Virus record (IMG/VR): IMGVR_UViG_3300030339_000014
Span: 32,317 to 96,316 of that record
From: a virus
Length of the DNA: 64,000 bases
Strand: one strand, 5' to 3'
Shown: in pieces, positions 58,150 through 64,000 of the stretch
How the letters are laid out: the number at the start of each line of letters is the position of its first letter
Numbering within the stretch: the stretch's first letter is position 1
Program-made: the position numbers and the translations under genes
The notes under the pieces: generated by a model
Database searches by the model: none
Seen by the model: the letters and a program-made list of their open reading frames with translations, nothing else
Told to the model about the DNA's origin: nothing

Positions 58150-59719
58150 AAATAAATTTTAGGTTACCAGAATCATATATTCTGTATATTTTTCTATCAA
58201 TCATAATTTCGTGTTCACTTTTATTTGGATCAAAACCTTTCTTAACTAATAAATCTTTTCTGAAGTTAAATCTGTGATGTCTAATTCCGTCAATTATATA
58301 GTAATAATTTGGTTCAGTTTTTCCGTTATAATTAAATCCAAGAGTTTCATACAATTTACCTTGACTAAAACTTCTATCTGCGTATGTAGTCATTTCACTT
58401 GGAGTATAATTGTTTATAAAATATTTAAACAATCTTGATGCACCACCTACAATATTAGTATTTAATTTATTACAAAATCTTAGTAATTCATATTCACCTT
58501 TATTTGTTGATTTTTTACCCATTGCTATACGTCTATTACCGAAAGTCATCAAGCTTACTAATTCATCATTATAAAATAATCCTATTTTAACTTTTGATCC
58601 GACAAATCCTTGTATATGATTTTTATTTAAAAAATCTCTAAGTAATTTATTATCATACATCTCTTTAATTATACATTTTCTAGCATAAATTTTATTAGTA
58701 TTTTTACCTAATTTATTTAATATTATAGATTTTACAATTTCTTGTCTATATAGCCAATCATCTTCCCATATATGAATTAATTGTATTCCTTGCTTTTCAC
58801 ATTCTTCAGTCTTATTTAAATGATAATTATTTTCCTTATTTACTTCACTGTGCCAATATAATCCATTAAATTCAAATGCTAATTTCAAATCAGGAATATA
58901 AATATCCAATTCTAATGGTGAAATTATCTTTCTATTATTTTCTATTATTTCGTTATTATAATTATTTTTTATAAATTCACATAATTTAATTTCATAACCA
59001 GATGAAAATGAACCAATTGGATTACAAACAGTGCAGATTGTTGTATTTAATTTTATTCTATTTTTTAATAATTCTCTTGATATTTCATAATTGTGTTTTT
59101 TCTCACATAAAAAAATATAATTTTTATTATCAGTAAAAACTAAGTTATTGTATTTTTCTAATAATTTTTTAGTTATTGTATTTTTATATTTTTCAACAAT
59201 TAAGTGTTTTTTGTTTTTAAAGTTTTCTGATTGATGATAATTCTCATTCCCATATTTTATCAGCACTGATTTTTTTACCTTTTTAATCATATCAGAATAA
59301 TCACGATTTTTATTAGTAATTTTAATTCTATTCTTATAATCTTCTGTTTGGGTATAATAATCTACTCCAAATTTATCAAAACTTGTTTGTTTTACCTTTT
59401 CAATAAATTCATCTGTTTTAGAATAATGATCAACACCATATTTTTCTAATGATGTTTTTTTGTTTTTTATTGTAGAACATTTATTTGAGCAACAAAAAAT
59501 ATTATATTTAGATGTGTTTCTACAATATTCTTTATAAGTCACCAATTTTTCATCACCACAAACATCACACACTGCTACAATTTCAGATTTACTACCTTTG
59601 GTCAAATCTAATACTTTTATATCATATATATTATTAACATCTACAATATAGTTCATTTTTCTATAATGTGATATTGTTTTGCTATTCATTTTTAATTTAA
59701 CAAATTCTGTTTTTATCAT
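58130..59719 (-). CDS. free-standing homing endonuclease, paralogue of 8942
   Basis: 529 residues. CxxC knuckles (CDVCGDEK), LEKYGVDHYSKTDEF-type repeats, a core ELDIYIPDLKLAFEFNGLYW followed by HSE and IHIWEDDW, and the same C-terminal half as the gene at 8942 (KNHIQGFVGSKVKIGLFYND, LLRFCNKLN, YRIYDSG). Located directly after the portal gene on the opposite strand; a TATATA-type box is upstream of its start. Confidence 0.85.
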   Translation of the reverse strand: MIKTEFVKLKMNSKTISHYRKMNYIVDVNNIYDIKVLDLTKGSKSEIVAVCDVCGDEKLVTYKEYCRNTSKYNIFCCSNKCSTIKNKKTSLEKYGVDHYSKTDEFIEKVKQTSFDKFGVDYYTQTEDYKNRIKITNKNRDYSDMIKKVKKSVLIKYGNENYHQSENFKNKKHLIVEKYKNTITKKLLEKYNNLVFTDNKNYIFLCEKKHNYEISRELLKNRIKLNTTICTVCNPIGSFSSGYEIKLCEFIKNNYNNEIIENNRKIISPLELDIYIPDLKLAFEFNGLYWHSEVNKENNYHLNKTEECEKQGIQLIHIWEDDWLYRQEIVKSIILNKLGKNTNKIYARKCIIKEMYDNKLLRDFLNKNHIQGFVGSKVKIGLFYNDELVSLMTFGNRRIAMGKKSTNKGEYELLRFCNKLNTNIVGGASRLFKYFINNYTPSEMTTYADRSFSQGKLYETLGFNYNGKTEPNYYYIIDGIRHHRFNFRKDLLVKKGFDPNKSEHEIMIDRKIYRIYDSGNLKFIYKKSEN

Positions 59720-59859
59720 AATATATTTTTGTTATTATATATAAATAAATATGGTTTGTTTTCTGAATAAGTATTATTTATTCAAATTAATAAAATTTGA
59801 TATTAAATTTAAAAATTCAACCATAATTATTTAATATATAAACAAAAACAAAAATAAAT

Positions 59860-60663
59860 ATGCCAGTAGATAGAGGAATAATTGCAATATTGTATTATAA
59901 TAATATAACTGATATTGATAAAGTAGAAGATTTCATAGGAGAAAAAAACGGTTATTATGAAATTAAAATAAATGGAAAAATTGAAAAATTAAAAATACCA
60001 GATATATCATATGTTGAACATATAGAAGATGTAGAAGATGTAGAAGATGTGATAAAAGTAATATATAAAGAAGATACGTATGAAAAAGAATTAGAATATG
60101 AATTAGAAAAAATTAAAATAAGTTCAAATAAAATTGAAGAAGAAAGTAAAAGAATAAATAATAATATAATTGAATCACAAAAAAAAACAAAATTAGATTC
60201 AGAAGAAAAAAGAATAGCTTCAATTGAAGAACTAAAAAAACGTGAAATTGAGTTGGGTATTGTTAAAGAACCAATATCAAAATTTTTAGCTAATTCATCT
60301 GGAACAACATTCAATGAAGAATCTATAATAGAAAGCACAACAGAAAAAACAATAGAAAACTCACAAGTTAGTACAGATAACAAATTAAATTTGAGATATT
60401 CGAATGTTCCTAATATTAACACAGAATTAATTAATGAATCTATTGTTGATACAATTGAAAATAATCAAGATGAATCAAAAGATAAATCAAACAATGACAA
60501 CTCAAAAAAAAATAGTTCTGCTATTACTAAAACTGTAAAAACAGAAACATATTTCTCGTCAGATACTGATAAAAATGATGATTCTAAAAAAAATAAAAAT
60601 AAAAAAAATACTTCAACCAAATCTAAAAAGTCAGATGATAATGAATACATAAATGCGATTTAG
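59860..60663 (+). CDS. hypothetical acidic coiled-coil protein
   Basis: 267 residues. The first 60 residues resemble a small globular domain (RGIIAILYYNNITDIDKVED), then HIEDVEDVEDVI and a long coiled coil, then a Ser/Lys/Asn-rich disordered end. Position between gp20 and gp21/22 is where T4 has gp67 and gp68, small core proteins; an internal core role is possible but unproven. Confidence 0.57.
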   Translation: MPVDRGIIAILYYNNITDIDKVEDFIGEKNGYYEIKINGKIEKLKIPDISYVEHIEDVEDVEDVIKVIYKEDTYEKELEYELEKIKISSNKIEEESKRINNNIIESQKKTKLDSEEKRIASIEELKKREIELGIVKEPISKFLANSSGTTFNEESIIESTTEKTIENSQVSTDNKLNLRYSNVPNINTELINESIVDTIENNQDESKDKSNNDNSKKNSSAITKTVKTETYFSSDTDKNDDSKKNKNKKNTSTKSKKSDDNEYINAI

Positions 60664-60682
60664 TATACTTTAAATTAAAATA

Positions 60683-60721
60683 ATAAAGCCCAGATATTAT
60701 AAAAAATATCTGGGCTTTATT
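60683..60721 (+). terminator. hairpin terminator
   Basis: AAAGCCCAGATATT / AATATCTGGGCTTT hairpin after the gene at 59860, one of the most GC-rich stems in the window. Confidence 0.8.
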
Positions 60722-60748
60722 TATATATAAAAGAAATATGAAAGAAAT

Positions 60749-61057
60749 ATGAAAGTTAATAGATTTAATGAAAGTGTTGGTTTTTTAGATAGAAGGTACA
60801 AAATTGACATGATGATAGTTTTTAAACGATACAAAAGATTTAAAAATTCTCAACATAGATTAGCCTCAATATCTAATATGATAGATAATGGAGGAGGAGA
60901 TGTTTATTTATATTCTATATCAGAAGATTTAAAAGATGCACTCATAAAAAGTGATAAATTCGGGCATACATTGCAAACTGTACCAATAGAATCATTAATA
61001 AATTTTGATTTGGATGAATATATAATATTTAAAAAAACTGATAAATATAATTTATAA
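60749..61057 (+). CDS. tagged small protein (MKVNRFNESVG... DKYNL)
   Basis: 102 residues. N-terminus MKVNRFNESVGFLD, like the protein at 12774, and C-terminus KKTDKYNL. Short basic middle (FKRYKRFKNSQHRLASI). It sits inside the head-gene block, directly before the prohead protease gene, which supports a link of the tags with head assembly. Confidence 0.6.
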   Translation: MKVNRFNESVGFLDRRYKIDMMIVFKRYKRFKNSQHRLASISNMIDNGGGDVYLYSISEDLKDALIKSDKFGHTLQTVPIESLINFDLDEYIIFKKTDKYNL

Positions 61058-61088
61058 TAATATTAAAAAATAATATTAACTAAATTAT

Positions 61089-61130
61089 AAAAATAGAAAA
61101 AAATGACATTTTTTAAGTAATATATAAAAG
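61089..61130 (+). promoter_or_regulatory. late-type promoter element, copy 2
   Basis: AAAAATAGAAAAAAATGACA, then TTTTTTAAGTAATATATAA. The first 26 bases are identical to copies at 23624 and 63508. About 15 bases before the protease-scaffold ATG. Confidence 0.72.
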
Positions 61131-61145
61131 AAAAATAAAAGAAAT

Positions 61146-63491
61146 ATGAAACCAGTTCTTATTGTAGAACATTGTATGGACGGTCTTAAACCAATAAATG
61201 AACAAGCTGATCAAAAGAAAGGTAATTACATTTTAGGGGGTACTTTTACTGAATTTAATATTAAGAATAGAAACGATAGAATCTATACTGCAGAAAAATT
61301 CTTACCTCACTTAGATGAATTATTGAGTCGTAAACAACAGCTTGGCGTAGTCTATGGTGAATTTGATCACCCTGATGTGTTCGACACATCGTTAGGAAGA
61401 GTTTCGCACACAATCGAAAATGCTGTATTTGATAAAGTATCAAATTCCGTAAAAGGAGAAATTAGATTGTTAAATACCCATTGGGGTAAAGAAGCGAAAG
61501 CACTTGTTGATGATGGTTGTCCTATTTTCGTATCATCTAGAGCCGCGGGCATCACCGAATCAGATGGTACAGTTACTGTTAAAAAATTATTTACATATGA
61601 TGCAGTTGCAGATCCAGGCTTCAGTTCAGCTAGAATGGAAGTCAAATCATTAAATGAAAGTTATGGATTTAGTGACAAAGATTACTTTAGGATATATGAT
61701 TTATCCGACGAGTCAAAAATAAATGAATTATTCCAAATGAACGAAGACTTTGTAACAAAAAAACAAATGACAGAGTATTCTAATTATTTAACAGAAGAAA
61801 TTGAAACCTTTAAATTGAAAATTAATGACATGGTTAAAGGTAAAAATGTCGATTTTGATCCTGCCAAATTAGAAAGTGTACTTGATTATTACGAACAATT
61901 ACATGAACAACAATCAAAAATGGTAAAATATTTAGATTATCTTGCAGAAAGTATGCAATTTGTTGTAAATGAAAATGTTCAATTGAAAAAAACAACAACA
62001 GATTTAATTAAACACAATGATTATCTTGCTGAAAACATTGAAAAAATAGGAAACTATTCAGAATATTTAGCTGAAAATCTTGACAAATCTATTGATTATG
62101 GTAAATATATTGCAGAAACTTTAGATAAAAATATTGATTTCTCAGAATATATAGCCGAACATGTAGATAAAAATATCAAATATTCAGAATACATTGCTGA
62201 AAATCTTGACAAATCTATTGACTATTCAGAATACATTGCTGAAAATCTTGACAGTTCTATTGTTTATTCAGAATATTTAGCTGAAAATCTAGATAATTCT
62301 ATTGTTTATTCAGAATATGTAGCTGAAAATCTTGACAATAATATTGCATATTCAGAATACATTGCTGAACACGTAGATAACAACATATCTTATTCAGAAT
62401 ATATAGCTGAAAATCTTGATGATTCTATGGCTTATACAAATTACATCGCTGAAAGTTTGGATAAAACTATCGAAAAATCAAAACTTCTTACAGAAAAATT
62501 AAAAACTGGTAAAGTACTTGAAAATTTTGAATTCATAACAGAAGATGAAAATACTAAAGATATTGACATTAATGGATATTATGAAGATCAAGCTCCTACA
62601 ATGGAAGGTCCAGCAGCAGAACCTGCTCAACCAACGACAGATCAGCCTATTACTCGACCAGTACAAGGTGAAGAAGTAGAAGGAGAAGGAGAAGAAGTTG
62701 AAGCTCAACCAGCTGTAGAAGGTGAACTACCAACAGAAGAACCAATTGAACCAACAGTTGAAGAACCAGTTCAAGGTGAAACTGAAGAAGGCGGATTACC
62801 AACACCAGGAGAAACAATTGCAGTAGGTGACAAAACAGGTGAAGTACTTGCAACTAATCCACAAAATGGTATGGTTGTTATACAATTGGACACTGAAGAA
62901 GAACCAGTTGAAGTACATGAATCTAAAATCACAAGACTAGGAAGCAAAGTACAAAAAATCGGAAACTCATTAAACGAAAGTATAAATAATTTGATCAATG
63001 AAACTAAAAAAAGAAAAGCTTCAGAAAATGATCAACCAAATTTTATGATGTTCTTAACAGAAAAAAGAAAAGCTGCTTATTATTCACTATCTAACGAAGA
63101 CAAAATTAAAGTAAAAATGATGTTGAAAGAAAGTGAAGGTAAATATACAAGTGAAGTTCAAGTTATATCACTTATGAATGAAGCTCTTTCTCCAAAAAGA
63201 AAATCATTTAATGATTTATTAATTGAATCAATGCCATCTGAATTAACCATTATATGGGAAAAATTAGATGTAACTATTAAAAACCAAGTGTTGGCAACAG
63301 CAAGATTATTTCCCTCTTTAGATACAGTACAAAAATTTGAGAGTTTTTGGTATAGTAGAGACTTAGCACGTTACACAAACGAAAAACCTGCAAAACAATT
63401 AATTACAGAAAATCATATCGTAGATGGCTCAAAATTGAGTGAATCACAGATTGATTATTTCAAATCAGCCTTTGATAAATTGAATTCTTAA
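61146..63491 (+). CDS. gp21/gp22: prohead protease-scaffold fusion (T4 gp21 plus gp22)
   Basis: 781 residues. Residues 1-185 are the serine protease: FNIKNRNDRIYTAE, YGEFDHPDV with candidate catalytic His75, and FVSSRAAGITESDG with Ser130. Residues about 190-300 are helical. Residues 304-443 are ten 14-residue repeats of type YSEYIAENLDKSID. An acidic Pro/Glu/Gly linker (500-620) follows, then a gp22-like helical C-terminus. In T4 gp21 and gp22 are separate; gp21 cuts after [LI]xE in gp22, gp23 and internal proteins. Nearly every repeat here contains IAE or LAE, so the protein should digest its own scaffold. Confidence 0.85.
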   Translation: MKPVLIVEHCMDGLKPINEQADQKKGNYILGGTFTEFNIKNRNDRIYTAEKFLPHLDELLSRKQQLGVVYGEFDHPDVFDTSLGRVSHTIENAVFDKVSNSVKGEIRLLNTHWGKEAKALVDDGCPIFVSSRAAGITESDGTVTVKKLFTYDAVADPGFSSARMEVKSLNESYGFSDKDYFRIYDLSDESKINELFQMNEDFVTKKQMTEYSNYLTEEIETFKLKINDMVKGKNVDFDPAKLESVLDYYEQLHEQQSKMVKYLDYLAESMQFVVNENVQLKKTTTDLIKHNDYLAENIEKIGNYSEYLAENLDKSIDYGKYIAETLDKNIDFSEYIAEHVDKNIKYSEYIAENLDKSIDYSEYIAENLDSSIVYSEYLAENLDNSIVYSEYVAENLDNNIAYSEYIAEHVDNNISYSEYIAENLDDSMAYTNYIAESLDKTIEKSKLLTEKLKTGKVLENFEFITEDENTKDIDINGYYEDQAPTMEGPAAEPAQPTTDQPITRPVQGEEVEGEGEEVEAQPAVEGELPTEEPIEPTVEEPVQGETEEGGLPTPGETIAVGDKTGEVLATNPQNGMVVIQLDTEEEPVEVHESKITRLGSKVQKIGNSLNESINNLINETKKRKASENDQPNFMMFLTEKRKAAYYSLSNEDKIKVKMMLKESEGKYTSEVQVISLMNEALSPKRKSFNDLLIESMPSELTIIWEKLDVTIKNQVLATARLFPSLDTVQKFESFWYSRDLARYTNEKPAKQLITENHIVDGSKLSESQIDYFKSAFDKLNS
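62055..62474 (+). repeat. ten 42-bp coding repeats in the scaffold region
   Basis: Ten in-frame units starting TATTCAGAATA(C/T) and coding YSEYIAENLDxSIx. Units differ at synonymous and some amino-acid positions, so this is an older array than the GGAQ repeat. Confidence 0.92.
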
Positions 63492-63507
63492 AAATAGAAA
63501 ATTTTTC

Positions 63508-63546
63508 AAAAATAGAAAAAAATGACATTTTTTATAGAATATATAT
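63508..63546 (+). promoter_or_regulatory. late-type promoter element, copy 3
   Basis: AAAAATAGAAAAAAATGACA, then TTTTTTATAGAATATATAT, 48 bases before gp23. The leader contains a small AAGAC/GTCTT hairpin and then an A-rich run up to the ATG. Confidence 0.72.
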
Positions 63547-63594
63547 CATTACTGAAAACAAAGACTTTAATGTCTTAAAAAAATAATAAAAAAA

Positions 63595-64000
63595 ATGAAT
63601 TTAATAATTGACAATCAAAAAGCAGTAGCTAAATGGAAACCAGTTTTAGAAAACTTGGGAGTTGCTGACAATTACAAACAGAGATGGATGGCAGAGTATG
63701 CTGAAATGCATTCAATGAATGAAAACGTTGCTTATAGTACATTAGGTAACATGAATGGTATGGGTGCTGTACAAGCAGCTCAACCAGCAGGAACTCCAGG
63801 TTTAGTATGGGGTGATTATGGAGCAGGAACTCCAGGTGGAATTGGTTCTGGTGATATAGGACAAAATTTACTTCCAGTTTCTATGAAAATCGCTGCTCAA
63901 ACTATTGGTTTGGACTTAGTTGCTGTTAAACCAGCTTCTTCTCCAAAAGTTGATATGTTGTTCGTAGATTTTAAATATGATAACTTAGCTGATTCTACAT
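63595..64000 (+). CDS. gp23: major capsid protein, T4 gp23-like (N-terminal part)
   Basis: First 135 codons only; the gene runs off the window. WMAEYAEMHSMNENVAYSTL is the N-terminal region that is cut off in T4 gp23, and the segment LLPVSMKIAAQTIGLDLVAV then KPASSPKVDMLFVDFKY corresponds to the conserved gp23 stretch. Gly/Pro-rich part between. It forms the HK97-fold shell. Strong late-type promoter upstream; position after gp21/22 as in T4. Confidence 0.9.
   Translation, partial: MNLIIDNQKAVAKWKPVLENLGVADNYKQRWMAEYAEMHSMNENVAYSTLGNMNGMGAVQAAQPAGTPGLVWGDYGAGTPGGIGSGDIGQNLLPVSMKIAAQTIGLDLVAVKPASSPKVDMLFVDFKYDNLADST

Noticed and set aside
62055-62474. Regular 42-bp repeats considered as a CRISPR array
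   Set aside because: They are in-frame coding repeats without spacers, inside a long gene.
1-64000. Prophage or lysogeny features, insertion sequences, integrase
   Set aside because: No integrase, excisionase, repressor, attachment core or transposase recognised; the mobile genes found are homing endonucleases.

Overview
The window is part of the genome of a large T4-like tailed phage (myovirus) whose host is probably a member of the Bacteroidota, such as a flavobacterium. The T4-type genes recognised are tail sheath gp18, tail tube gp19, a gp26-family baseplate protein, gp15, gp4, portal gp20, a prohead protease-scaffold fusion (gp21/gp22), the start of major capsid gp23, the late sigma gp55, clamp loader gp44 and an Rnh-type 5' nuclease. 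The host is inferred from three things. Base composition is very AT-rich. Starts are preceded by A-rich leaders instead of GGAGG-type ribosome sites. Several promoters read TTTG-N19/20-TAnnTTTG, the Bacteroidota housekeeping consensus. No integrase or lysogeny gene is visible.

Layout. 0-5 kb (minus): VWA/metallopeptidase protein, rhomboid protease, ECF-like sigma factor. 5-14.9 kb (plus): giant sheath gp18, a homing endonuclease, small tagged proteins, tube gp19, an HNH endonuclease. 15-23.4 kb: gp26-like protein, NUDIX and HAD enzymes, an Ig-like membrane protein, head-type proteins. 23.4-27.9 kb: a structured RNA candidate, a 33-residue peptide gene and a 16-gene tRNA cluster interrupted by endonuclease genes. 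28-37.5 kb: lysozyme, tmRNA, virion-cargo candidates including a ferritin-like protein, two more tRNAs, a small lipoprotein. 37.5-43.7 kb (minus): an early-type operon with dUTPase, an adenine methylase and many small proteins. 43.8-50.8 kb: kinase, heptose-type nucleotidyltransferase, Rnh nuclease, clamp loader. 50.9-64 kb (mostly plus): the head and neck block gp15, gp55, gp4, gp20, gp21/22 and gp23.

The most unusual signal is a set of short peptide signatures shared by otherwise unrelated small proteins. (a) About nine proteins begin with a phenylalanine-rich peptide ending in [LIV]xE, like the capsid-targeting sequence that T4 gp21 protease removes from internal head proteins. One of them is a ferritin-like protein with the E...ExxH ligand spacing of encapsulated ferritins. 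(b) About fifteen proteins begin MKxIKxFE or a close variant, and ten of this wider tagged set end in K[FY]N[IVL]. (c) At least eight small proteins, mostly on the minus strand, end in a basic RKxKLxx[LI] motif. The scaffold half of the protease fusion consists of ten 14-residue repeats, nearly all with an IAE or LAE triplet. I infer that the phage packs a large cargo of small proteins into its capsid through peptide tags matched to its prohead protease.

The translation genes are also odd. There are three A34 tRNAs for Gly, Val and Thr, three Gly/Thr tRNAs with class II-length variable arms, three tRNA-like genes apparently without a D-arm, and a tmRNA with a 28-codon tag ending EVLVA.
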